Shown: piece by piece, positions 56,080 to 63,963 of the stretch
Position numbering within the stretch: the first letter of the stretch is position 1
Layout of the letters: each line of letters begins with the position of its first letter
Assembly: GCF_022398325.1 (NCBI RefSeq)
Contig: NZ_JAKEVD010000017.1
Location: forward strand, 1-64,000
Direction: 5' to 3'
From: Shewanella sp. Isolate13
Lineage (GTDB): Bacteria; Pseudomonadota; Gammaproteobacteria; Enterobacterales; Shewanellaceae
DNA length: 64,000 nucleotides
Position numbers and translations under genes: made by a program
The notes under the pieces: model-generated
Told to the model about the DNA's origin: nothing
The model's database searches: none
The model's input: the letters and a program-made list of their open reading frames with translations, nothing else

Positions 56080-56356
56080 GGGAAACGTTAAACCTTATTC
56101 TTCTAATAATGATCCGCAAACTACTTAACGCTCCTTACAGGAGACTACAAAAGCAGCTTGGTTTTATCTGAACCAACTCTGTATAAATTAACCCATAATT
56201 TAAGGCTAAAGGTCAAGCCATATACGCCATTACCTTATCAAGTTTCTAATGTTTTCGGCGTATTAATTTAACTAAGCCAAACAAAACTGTGATTAAGCCT
56301 ACAAACTAGCCATAGAAATAGCCCTTTAACTCACGCACTATCAGTCAGGACAGTAA

Positions 56357-56971
56357 CTATATCGCTTGGTAAATTGCCTTAGCGAGCTCCAAATAGCCGG
56401 CATCATTTAAGTGTATTGCGTCAGACTTTTTACTAGGGCTCTTCAACAGACTACTTAAGGTATCCTCTATTAAAACCAGCTGATACTCTTCGGCTAATTC
56501 GGCGTAAATGGGAGAGGGAGAGAGGAACAAACTCTTTTGTGGCACAGCCACCAATAACACAGGGATCTGCTTTGCCTGAGCCTGTTCAATCATATTAGCC
56601 AAGTTCGCTTTGGTCTTATCCTGTGGCTGATTGCGAAGAAAGTCATTGCCGCCTTCAAGTAAGATCAATAGCTCTGGATCATGGCGAGCCAACAATGCAC
56701 CTAAGCGCTGCTTGCCCGCGGATGTGGTTTCCCCCGAGATCCCGGCATTTATCACCTCATAACCACTGATCCCCGCAAGCTGACTCGGGTAATCCTGCCC
56801 CTTGCTAGCCCCAACGCCGTAGGTCAGGCTATCGCCAAAGGCCAGCACCCGCGCATTTTCGGTTAACGGTGGAAGACTAGGTCCTGAACAAGCTTGCAGC
56901 AATAGACAAGGCACAATAACCAATAGGCGTAATAAGCCAACTGCACGACTATGGGAGAAAAACGGCTTCAT
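56357..56971 (-). CDS. GDSL/SGNH esterase lipoprotein (TesA-like)
   Basis: The 204-residue protein has a lipoprotein signal peptide with lipobox LLQAC (Cys28). The GDSL core VLAFGDSLTYGVGAS carries the nucleophilic Ser, INAGISGETTSAG the Gly, LEGGNDFLRN the Asn, and DAIHLNDAGYLELA the Asp-x-x-His pair. It resembles TesA (arylesterase / lysophospholipase L1) but with a lipoprotein signal in place of a simple signal sequence. Monocistronic. Confidence 0.88.
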   Translation of the reverse strand: MKPFFSHSRAVGLLRLLVIVPCLLLQACSGPSLPPLTENARVLAFGDSLTYGVGASKGQDYPSQLAGISGYEVINAGISGETTSAGKQRLGALLARHDPELLILLEGGNDFLRNQPQDKTKANLANMIEQAQAKQIPVLLVAVPQKSLFLSPSPIYAELAEEYQLVLIEDTLSSLLKSPSKKSDAIHLNDAGYLELAKAIYQAI

Positions 56972-57022
56972 GAGTCATCCTTATCGCTTAAAACTCAAAT
57001 TGGTATTAGCCAAAATAACATA

Positions 57023-57052
57023 AAAAAAGCCAGACTCAAGGTCTGGCTTAAC
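57023..57052 (-). terminator. Terminator of btuB
   Basis: On the minus strand, AAGCCAGACC / GGTCTGGCTT-type stem with a TTGA loop, then TTTTTTT. Confidence 0.9.
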
Positions 57053-57068
57053 GTGTTAATCCATTAAG

Positions 57069-58922
57069 TTAAAATGCTTGATAGCTAACACTAAGAAACA
57101 GCTCTCGGCCTGGGCTAAAGTAGTTTTGATCCGAGATAATCTCTTCGTCAAACAGGTTGTTAGCTTTTAACCTTAGACTCCAAGCATCATCAATTTGGTA
57201 GCCAAGGCTTAGATCTAACTTATGGTAAGCCTCTAAGAACTGCTCACTACCGGCATAGCGTTTGCCCTGATAATGATAGTTAGCCAGTAGATCGAACTGC
57301 TGCCAAGTGTAGCTCAACATATAGTTAAACTCGTTTTCACTACGGCCAACAAGTTGCTCTCCGGTCTGGGTATTCTCAGCATCTAGATAGGTATAGCCAA
57401 GCTGATGGTCAAGCCCTAAAAGCTGGTAATGAGCCGACAGTTCTACGCCTGTGATCTTGGCTTCATTGATGTTAGCTGGCTTCCAAATATCCCAACCAAA
57501 GTCATCTTTTTCACCCGTTGGAGCCCAAGCGATCAAATTATCAATCTTATTTTGGAACACACTGATATAGGCGCGAACGGCTTGGCTATCAAAATGCAGA
57601 GTTAAGTCGTAACTTTCAGCGGTTTCCGAGATCAGATCCGGATTACCTGAATCAGGCCAGTACAGATCGTTAAAGGTTGGCGCTTTAAATGCTGTGCCCG
57701 TTGTCGCAGCGAGGCGCCATTGCTCATTAAACTGATAGGCTAGGCTGGCATTATAGGAAACTTCGCTATCGATGTTTTCCACGTCATCGTAACGCACAGC
57801 GACTTCGGCTAGCAGCTTACTCCACTGCTTTTGTACTAATGCATAGGCTGCGAAGATATCGCGCTGATCTTGAGCGTAATCGCCTTTTACCTGCTCGCTA
57901 GACCAATCGATGCCGCCAGTTAAGCTAAGATCATCGGCCGCTAAATACTGGTTACTCCAGTTAACTTGATCCCGCGTAGTTTCAAATTCTGCAATGGCAA
58001 CGCTTGCATCGTCACCACGGAAGTTTTCGTTATAATCCCGAGACTGACTAAGGGCTAACTTACTGGTAAATTTGTCGTTGCTATACTGACCCGCAAGGTT
58101 CCACAGATAATTTTCATAGTCTGACTCATCGGCAGAACCCGATGCATAGATATCATCATATTGGGTATTGCCTTTATCGTACTGACCATTCCAAATCACT
58201 TGCCAATGCGAGCCGAGCTGCTGTGAACCTTTTAGTGAAAGTGCGTTGCGTTTATAACCGTCATCGTCATTTTCAACCTCGGCGCCATTATAAACATCGT
58301 AGCCATTGGACTGCTCATGGTTTAACGCGATAGTCGTGCTGCCATTTCCATGCTCCATACCCGCGCCAAATGAACCCCGAATATAGTCATCGGAGCCATA
58401 TTCTGCACCCGCAAACCACTCTCCCCCTTTCAATTGACGAGTGAAGATCTGAATAACGCCGCCAATTGCATCGCTGCCCCAAACAGAGGCCCTAGGGCCT
58501 TTCAGCACTTCGATACGCTCGATATTCTCAGGCGAAAGCGTATTAAAACTCACAGTACCCAGTGTTGCCGAGCCGACTTTAACGCCATCAACCAGCACCA
58601 ACACATGGTTTGAGTTACTGCCACGCACACTTATAGAGGTCGCCTGCCCCGCACCGCCATTACGCGATACGCTCACCCCTGGTAGGGTCTCCAAAACATC
58701 GGCAACAGATTTGGGGTTCAGACGCGCAATCTCTTCCCGTTCGATAGTATTGACTACCGTCAGCTGCTGCTCTGCTGTTCTATCGAAACGTGAACCCGTT
58801 ACGGTGATCGTTTCATCAATGTTTGCCGAGGCGATATTGGTTTCTTCGGCCTGCGCCGAAAATGCAGATAAACTGATAAGACTGCTAACGAGCAGTGCGA
58901 TTTTAGATGGTTGTGTTCCCAT
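57069..58922 (-). CDS. btuB: TonB-dependent vitamin B12 outer-membrane receptor
   Basis: This 617-residue TonB-dependent receptor has a signal peptide (about 1-25), TonB box DETITVTGSR, plug domain (about 50-160; SVRGSNSNHVLVLVDGVKVG, ERIEVLKGPRASVWGSDAIG) and a 22-strand beta-barrel ending in an aromatic strand (SVSYQAF). The plug and the upstream cobalamin riboswitch support cobalamin or corrinoid uptake. The energy comes from TonB/ExbBD, not encoded here. It is monocistronic, and the gene divergent to it encodes a BlaI-type repressor, with a TonB-fused M56 peptidase after it. Confidence 0.93.
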   Translation of the reverse strand: MGTQPSKIALLVSSLISLSAFSAQAEETNIASANIDETITVTGSRFDRTAEQQLTVVNTIEREEIARLNPKSVADVLETLPGVSVSRNGGAGQATSISVRGSNSNHVLVLVDGVKVGSATLGTVSFNTLSPENIERIEVLKGPRASVWGSDAIGGVIQIFTRQLKGGEWFAGAEYGSDDYIRGSFGAGMEHGNGSTTIALNHEQSNGYDVYNGAEVENDDDGYKRNALSLKGSQQLGSHWQVIWNGQYDKGNTQYDDIYASGSADESDYENYLWNLAGQYSNDKFTSKLALSQSRDYNENFRGDDASVAIAEFETTRDQVNWSNQYLAADDLSLTGGIDWSSEQVKGDYAQDQRDIFAAYALVQKQWSKLLAEVAVRYDDVENIDSEVSYNASLAYQFNEQWRLAATTGTAFKAPTFNDLYWPDSGNPDLISETAESYDLTLHFDSQAVRAYISVFQNKIDNLIAWAPTGEKDDFGWDIWKPANINEAKITGVELSAHYQLLGLDHQLGYTYLDAENTQTGEQLVGRSENEFNYMLSYTWQQFDLLANYHYQGKRYAGSEQFLEAYHKLDLSLGYQIDDAWSLRLKANNLFDEEIISDQNYFSPGRELFLSVSYQAF

Positions 58923-59060
58923 TTACCTTTGACTCCTAAAGGAAAACGGGGCAAAAACGTCACGGTGATACGCTCCAGATATGGAAAACTCCTCCATTAA
59001 GCCGGTTCGTTCAATTGCCGCATTTCGAGATCTGCCCGCCGAAATCATCGAAATCACTTT

Positions 59061-59215
59061 GTTGGCCGGTCTCCGGACTTAGGTTCTGTATTACTGAGTA
59101 ATACGCGAGTACAAGCTTTACAACGCCTATCCATTAAGGCGCACTCGTCTCTCACCATTCACCGTTGCGGGGGCAGTGTCAGATTCTAACTGACTTCCCG
59201 ATTATCCCTAATACC
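59061..59215 (-). promoter_or_regulatory. Cobalamin riboswitch upstream of btuB
   Basis: Minus strand: GGGAAGTCAGTTAGAATCTG leads into the conserved ACTGCCCCCGCAACGGTGA core. The B12 box-like AGTCCGGAGACCGGCC lies at 59079-59064. The typical order (5' ACTG/CCGCAACGGT core, long variable arm, then the B12 box) is intact. It sits 140-290 nt upstream of the btuB start. Cobalamin binding should repress translation or transcription of btuB. Confidence 0.9.
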
Positions 59216-59270
59216 AATCAATATAAGAAGTGGATCGACTCAGCGAGCAAATCTCTATTCTGATTGGTAT
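59211..59270. repeat. Short inverted-repeat element (ATACCAATCA ... TGATTGGTAT)
   Basis: 10-bp perfect inverted arms ATACCAATCA (59211-59220) and TGATTGGTAT (59261-59270) enclose a 40-bp interior. It has the size and arrangement of a miniature dispersed repeat. It abuts the 5' end of the riboswitch. A search of the genome would show how many copies exist. Confidence 0.5.
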
Positions 59271-59271
59271 A

Positions 59272-59287
59272 GGTTACAGCTGTAACC
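59272..59287. promoter_or_regulatory. BlaI-type palindrome upstream of the btuB riboswitch
   Basis: GGTTACAGCTGTAACC is a perfect 16-bp palindrome with TTACA-N2-TGTAA at its centre (59274-59285), the same core as the two operators before the blaI-like gene. It lies about 350 nt upstream of btuB. Confidence 0.5.
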
Positions 59288-59684
59288 TTAGGCACCAATA
59301 AAGTTGACTAAAATACTCATTTTTATTCAAGTGTATACTTGTTATCTCTCAGAGCGAAAAAGCATCATCTCTGAGAGTGCGCGCATTATAGACGTCTATA
59401 CGGTTAAATGTCTAACTTAACCGCCAGAGAAGGCCACCTTTATAGATGAAAAAAGTTGACCTTCAACTTGAAAACTGGCGTGACACTGCTGCCTAGCATA
59501 CAGCACATACAATGTAGTCAGATGATGGTGCTGGTATTAACTCGCTTGGCGAGCCTCAATACGGTTAAAGACCCCCTGCTCAATAAGCTTGCCAATCCAA
59601 CACTAGCCTCCTTGTTTAACAAAGACTTATATTGCTATCACTCATTTAGTTTAAAAAACACCCAAAAAAGCACTTGCACAACAG

Positions 59685-59725
59685 GATTACATTTGTAATC
59701 TTAAATATAAATTACACTTGTAATC
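59685..59725 (+). promoter_or_regulatory. Pair of BlaI/MecI-type operators
   Basis: GATTACATTTGTAATC (59685-59700) and AATTACACTTGTAATC (59710-59725) share TTACA-N2-TGTAA, the BlaI/MecI half-site pair (TACA/TGTA). Their centres are 25 bp apart. They precede the ATG at 59738 by 13-53 nt, so the repressor most likely autoregulates its operon. Confidence 0.8.
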
Positions 59726-59737
59726 GAAGAGATAACC

Positions 59738-60115
59738 ATGAAAGAGATCAGTAATGCCGAGCTATGTGTACTCAATATCCTTTGGCAATCATCACCGATT
59801 AGCGCCAGTGAAGTCATTGAACAACTGTCTCAGCGTAATGACTGGCATGAGAAAACGGTTAAGACACTGCTTAACCGCCTCGTTAAAAAACAGGCCATTG
59901 GTTTTGAAAAACAGGGGCGCTCCTACCTATACAGCCCACTCATCAACCAGAGTGAGTACCAGCTAAAAGAGAGCGAGTCCTTTATCGAGCGTCTATTCTC
60001 AGGCCGAATAGCCCCCTTGGTGGCGGGTTTCGCAAAACAAAATAAGCTCAGTGCCGAGGATGTCGATGAGCTACAACAACTGATTGATACTTGGAAGAAG
60101 GATAACAAGTCATGA
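59738..60115 (+). CDS. BlaI/MecI/CopY-family repressor
   Basis: The 125-residue winged-helix protein has MKEISNAELCVLNILWQSSPISASEVIEQLSQRNDWHEKTVKTLLNRLVKKQAIGFEKQGRSYLYSPL as its DNA-binding domain and an acidic dimerisation tail. The family is cleaved or inactivated by an M56-type sensor, which is the next gene. Its stop overlaps the next gene's ATG by 4 nt (ATGA). Two matching operators lie just upstream. No beta-lactamase or copper gene is adjacent, so the regulated targets are elsewhere or nearby (btuB is a candidate). Confidence 0.9.
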   Translation: MKEISNAELCVLNILWQSSPISASEVIEQLSQRNDWHEKTVKTLLNRLVKKQAIGFEKQGRSYLYSPLINQSEYQLKESESFIERLFSGRIAPLVAGFAKQNKLSAEDVDELQQLIDTWKKDNKS

Positions 60116-61305
60116 TGCTATGGATGGCGCAGCAGACTCTTTTACTCTCGTTAGTGTGTGGCGGCTTACTGCTAAGTCACCGCCTATTACAGCAATACCT
60201 TGGCGCCCATAGAACTTACCACCTGTGGCTTGCCGTGCCCACACTGCTTATCGGCTCCGCGGTCGTTGCGCTTATACCCTATGCACTTAGCGCCATTCAC
60301 GTCGATCAATTGGCCCATTACAGCGTATTAGCAAGCAAGGCTATCGCCACGGTACAGACGACAAATTACGCCGAACTATTATTGTATATTTGGCTTTTGG
60401 GTATCACATTTATGGCCACTATGCTCGGCCTACAAGTTATCGGCTTAAGGCGATTGCTACGCACAGCAAGCCGAGTCCACAATGTCCACGCCCAGCTGCC
60501 CACATATCAACACCCTAAGGTGCAGTCTCCTATGCTGGTCGGCATCAGTAATGCCAAGATTTTATTGCCGACAAACTTTAAAAATCTGTCGCTAGATGAA
60601 CAAGTCGCAATCATTAACCATGAGCAATACCACCATCAACGCCGAGACTTAATCAGTAACCTACTGGCTTACTGCATCCTCAGCACCTTTTGGTTTAACC
60701 CCTTATGCTGGCTGGCTTATCGACGCTTTAGGGACGATCAAGAGTTATCTTGTGATGCCCATGTCACCCAGTCATTAACTAAACCGCAAAAAATCAGCTA
60801 TAGCCAGGTGCTTTTAGCTTACTCGCAGCAAGCTCACCACGGCTTGCTACACACTCACTATGGAAATAAACAGATCCTCAAGGAACGTATTATGCAGATG
60901 AAAACCTCACAAAAAGGTCAAAGTGGCTTAGCGATTATCGCCCTCACACTCTCTCTTGGTTTAAGCGGCCTACTCTTAAATCAGCAGGTTCAGGCGGGCG
61001 CGCATGAACATGAAGCCGTTCACCCTGTAATTCGAATTGAACCTAAGTATCCAGTTCAAGCCGTTAAAGCGAATCAAAATGGTTTTGTTCAGTTAAAGTT
61101 TGATATCAACCCAAGCGGCGTAGTGAATAATGTCAGCGTGATAAAGTCATCACCCGAAGCTGTGTTTGATGAGTCTGCAATCAACGCACTTGAGCAGTGG
61201 CGCTATAAAGAATCAACCAAAGGACAAAAGGGCGCGAAAGTACAGCTAGACTTTATGATTGAACCACCAGCGACCGATGTCGAGCGTATTAAAGTGACGC
61301 CTTAA
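60112..61305 (+). CDS. M56-family membrane metallopeptidase fused to a TonB C-terminal domain
   Basis: The 397-residue protein has helices at about 6-22, 38-60, 88-110 and 182-200, an M56 peptidase site HEQYH (170-174) with Glu211 in DDQELSCDAH as the third zinc ligand, a further helix at about 273-290 and a C-terminal TonB-like domain (about 305-385; PKYPVQAVKANQNGFVQLKF, EQWRYKEST). BlaR1 relatives have a penicillin-binding sensor here; this protein has none. It may cleave the BlaI-type repressor. Translated by an overlap with the repressor gene. The TonB domain suggests contact with TonB-dependent receptors or peptidoglycan. Confidence 0.88.
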   Translation: MMLWMAQQTLLLSLVCGGLLLSHRLLQQYLGAHRTYHLWLAVPTLLIGSAVVALIPYALSAIHVDQLAHYSVLASKAIATVQTTNYAELLLYIWLLGITFMATMLGLQVIGLRRLLRTASRVHNVHAQLPTYQHPKVQSPMLVGISNAKILLPTNFKNLSLDEQVAIINHEQYHHQRRDLISNLLAYCILSTFWFNPLCWLAYRRFRDDQELSCDAHVTQSLTKPQKISYSQVLLAYSQQAHHGLLHTHYGNKQILKERIMQMKTSQKGQSGLAIIALTLSLGLSGLLLNQQVQAGAHEHEAVHPVIRIEPKYPVQAVKANQNGFVQLKFDINPSGVVNNVSVIKSSPEAVFDESAINALEQWRYKESTKGQKGAKVQLDFMIEPPATDVERIKVTP

Positions 61306-61319
61306 CGCTTTACTCGGGT

Positions 61320-61355
61320 GAAAGCTAACTTTAACAAAGCATAAAGTTAGCTTTC
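61320..61355. terminator. Convergent hairpin between M56-TonB gene and the next gene
   Basis: GAAAGCTAACTTT / AAAGTTAGCTTTC perfect stem of 13 bp with a 10-nt loop. It lacks a T run, so termination is probable but not certain. Confidence 0.6.
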
Positions 61356-61363
61356 ATATGTCT

Positions 61364-62137
61364 CTATTTAGCGTTAGATTGCATCGACATCTCGTCGACT
61401 AAGCGATAAACCGTATAGGTGGTCGACTTAAAGTTATCCGACCAATCCTCTAGAAGCTCTTCAGCCTTCTCTTCACTTTTCATGTGCTTGGCTAATGCCT
61501 GAGCAAAAGTTTGCTCGGGTGGCGTCATTTCAGCGTAGTTGCGATAGGGGATCACTAAACTTAAACCGCCCTTTCCACCGATCTTTTGCCCCCATGCCCA
61601 TGAATATGGCCATTTCATCGCTTTGGCGCTGTCGCTCAGTTGTTTTTTTACCGCTGTAACTTCTTTCCATTGCCCCATCTTGACGCGATAATCCGTCACT
61701 GCAAAATAGCGGTAACCCTCTTCCTCAGGCCAATGGCTATTGGCAAAGTCGATCCGAGAATAGAAGTGCTCATAACGGGCAACATACTGATCCACATTGG
61801 CGTACCAATTTTCGAGGATCTTATTATCTGCCTGCCATTTTTGATAGGCGTCGACATCCTTCCATTTTGTGCAGCAGTAACGGACAATATAGCGGTCCAT
61901 TCCGGTTCCTATTGCTGGGCGGTAGACTTTCCAGTCTCTGCTGTCAGCTTTATCAATGCGAAATTGAACGTGCTTTTTAAAGGCAGCCTCAAATTGTGCC
62001 TCCTGACCTGCATTTGGCGTCATGACCCAAACATCAGCTAGTGCATCGGGCTTAACCTCGGCGGCTTGCAGTGTTAGCGTCAGACTCAACAAGATAGCTA
62101 GGCTGAGGCCTAAGCCTTTTAGAATAGAGTTTTTCAT
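61364..62137 (-). CDS. Exported protein with possible dimeric alpha-beta-barrel repeats
   Basis: ATG 62137 (MKNSILKGLG) with AAGGA upstream gives a 257-residue protein with a signal peptide ending LQAAE. The mature part has two similar blocks: DVWVMTPNAGQEAQFEAAFK and, about 100 residues later, YRVKMGQWKEVTAVKKQLSD. Each has a strand followed by an amphipathic helix, as in dimeric alpha-beta barrels (ABM/NIPSNAP-like). Function unknown; convergent with the M56-TonB gene. The domain suggestion is weak. Confidence 0.6.
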   Translation of the reverse strand: MKNSILKGLGLSLAILLSLTLTLQAAEVKPDALADVWVMTPNAGQEAQFEAAFKKHVQFRIDKADSRDWKVYRPAIGTGMDRYIVRYCCTKWKDVDAYQKWQADNKILENWYANVDQYVARYEHFYSRIDFANSHWPEEEGYRYFAVTDYRVKMGQWKEVTAVKKQLSDSAKAMKWPYSWAWGQKIGGKGGLSLVIPYRNYAEMTPPEQTFAQALAKHMKSEEKAEELLEDWSDNFKSTTYTVYRLVDEMSMQSNAK

Positions 62138-62285
62138 TACATCAATCCTTTTCAGTGAGTGATGCCGTTCTGGTTTACAGCAAACCAATCAAAACAAAAA
62201 GCAATCAAAAAGAATATGGGATGTTGTAAATAGAAAGGCGTAACAAAGCCTAGCAAGAATTGAGCAGTTCTGCGGGACTAAGGCC

Positions 62286-62314
62286 AAAAAGCGAATGCAC
62301 TGCATCCGCTTTTT
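62286..62314 (-). terminator. Terminator of the FMN reductase gene
   Basis: On the minus strand, AAAAAGCGGATGCA / TGCATTCGCTTTTT imperfect hairpin with a T run, just after the stop codon at 62323. Confidence 0.8.
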
Positions 62315-62322
62315 GTTAACGA

Positions 62323-62844
62323 TTAAAGCTGAGCTAACGCCGATCTCAACTTATCTTCCAGCTCAGGGTTGCGAAGCGCCTGCGTCTCCATATCGAAATT
62401 ATCGAAAAAGCTTGGAATAGACAGCGTTGCTTTTACATCGGCAGCAAAGTAAGGCGCAGAGCCCTCTGCCGCAGCTAAGACGGTGGCGGCACCACCAGGT
62501 CCTGGAGACGTTGCCAGCAGTACCATCGGCTTGTTCTGGAACACTTTCATATCGATGCGTGATGTCCAATCAAACAAGTTTTTATAGGCCGCCGTATAAG
62601 AACCATTATGCTCAGCAAAAGAGATAATAATGGCATCAGCCTCACCTATTTTAGCGAAAAACTTTTGTGCCAGCTCAGGGTGACCTAGCTCCTCTTCTCT
62701 ATCTTGGCTATAGATAGGCATCTCATATTGATTAATATCGAGGATTTCAACATCTGCACCATCCACTAATGAAGCGGCATAAGTGGCAAGCTGCTTGTTA
62801 ATTGACTTAGTACTGCTGCTGGCGGCAAAGGCTAATAGTTTCAT
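62323..62844 (-). CDS. NADPH-dependent FMN reductase family protein
   Basis: The 173-residue flavodoxin-like protein has a phosphate-binding loop AASSSTKSINKQ (about 8-19) and HNGSYTAAYKNLFDW, which match NAD(P)H-dependent FMN reductases and quinone or chromate reductases. It likely reduces quinones, azo compounds or metals using FMN. Divergent from a LysR gene at 63040, whose control it may be under. Cytosolic, no signal peptide. Confidence 0.88.
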   Translation of the reverse strand: MKLLAFAASSSTKSINKQLATYAASLVDGADVEILDINQYEMPIYSQDREEELGHPELAQKFFAKIGEADAIIISFAEHNGSYTAAYKNLFDWTSRIDMKVFQNKPMVLLATSPGPGGAATVLAAAEGSAPYFAADVKATLSIPSFFDNFDMETQALRNPELEDKLRSALAQL

Positions 62845-63039
62845 AATTGGGCTCTCTTATGTCTGTCACTGCAGGCTATGCCTACAAAAGTATTTGATTC
62901 AGTTACCGCTACCATTAATGTGAAGATTAACTTTTGAGCGACAACCCGATGAAGAGCAGTGTATATTAGTTACTGATGGTTATTAATAACTTCAAAAGAC
63001 AATGACTATTTCCATATAACTCTTAATCGGGCGCTTGAT

Positions 63040-63963
63040 GTGATGATGAATAAACTGTTTGACGGTATCGTGATTTTTACACAGGTGGTTAAGAGTGGTG
63101 GTTTCTCGGCGGCTGCAGAGGTGCTAGGGCACTCCACCTCTTATGTGAGTAAAGAGGTCAATAAGCTAGAGGCACGGCTCGGAGTGCGGCTACTCAACCG
63201 TACCACCCGCTCTATCGGCTTAACCCCTGAGGGGGAGGCTTATTACCAGCAGTGTCTACAACTGATAAGCGATGCAGAGTTAGCTGTCGGCTTAATCACC
63301 CAACATGATGTTAGCCCCCACGGAGTATTGAAGATCAGCTGCCCCGTTGGTTTTGCCCAAAATCATCTTAAGCCCGTGATCTCTGAGTATCTGCAGCGTT
63401 ACCCTAATGTCAGCCTAGATTTAGATTTAAGTGATAAGCGTACCGACGTTATCGCCGATGGTTACGACTTAGCGATTAGGGCATCGGCGCAACTCGAAGA
63501 ATCGAGCCTCATCTGCCGTAAGATCTATAGCTGTAAAGCCTATACTGTGGCTTCAAAAGAGTACATTTCACGCCACGGAAAGCCTCATCATCCCAGAGAG
63601 CTAGATACCCATAACGGGATCTGTTACTCCAACCATAAACAGCCTAGCAAGTGGGACTATATAGACTATGACGGTAAGCATTTCACGGTTAATATTCGCC
63701 CAAAGATCCTCTGCAACAATGGTCACATGCAGCTGAGCATGGCTCTGGCGGGTCACGGCATAACCCGCTTACCGAGTTTCTACATGCAGGGGGCACTCGA
63801 TAACGACCAGCTTGAGATCTTATTTGACCAGTTTCCCTGTGCCGACATCGATGTATTTGTGGTTTATCCAAGCCGCAAACATCTGTCGCCTAAAGTCAGG
63901 GCCTTTATCGATCTGGCTGCCGAGCGCTTATCAGCTAGCGATATAAAGGGAGGAGATAAATAG
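63040..63963 (+). CDS. LysR-family regulator divergent from the FMN reductase gene
   Basis: The 307-residue protein (ATG 63040, or the next ATG at 63043) has HTH SAAAEVLGHSTSYVSKEVNKLEARLGVRLL and an effector domain with ADGYDLAIRASAQLEESSLIC, typical of the AaeR/YhcS-type group. The CrgA-like VRLLNRTTRSIGLT is also present. It probably regulates itself and the reductase gene. The 37 bases after its stop reach the window end; nothing further is seen. Confidence 0.9.
   Translation: MMMNKLFDGIVIFTQVVKSGGFSAAAEVLGHSTSYVSKEVNKLEARLGVRLLNRTTRSIGLTPEGEAYYQQCLQLISDAELAVGLITQHDVSPHGVLKISCPVGFAQNHLKPVISEYLQRYPNVSLDLDLSDKRTDVIADGYDLAIRASAQLEESSLICRKIYSCKAYTVASKEYISRHGKPHHPRELDTHNGICYSNHKQPSKWDYIDYDGKHFTVNIRPKILCNNGHMQLSMALAGHGITRLPSFYMQGALDNDQLEILFDQFPCADIDVFVVYPSRKHLSPKVRAFIDLAAERLSASDIKGGDK

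Larger units (their letters stand above)
58923..59737. other. Intergenic region between btuB and the BlaI-type gene
   Basis: This 815-bp region separates divergent btuB and blaI-like genes. It contains the cobalamin riboswitch (59061-59215) and five inverted repeats between 59211 and 59423, one of them a BlaI-type palindrome at 59272-59287. It also carries two BlaI-type palindromes just before the blaI-like ATG. A plus-strand frame at 59456-59698 lacks support as a gene. Confidence 0.75.

Noticed and set aside
59456-59698. 80-codon plus-strand frame between the riboswitch and the blaI-like gene
   Set aside because: No ribosome-binding site, overlaps a BlaI-type operator at its end, and the protein looks like noise.
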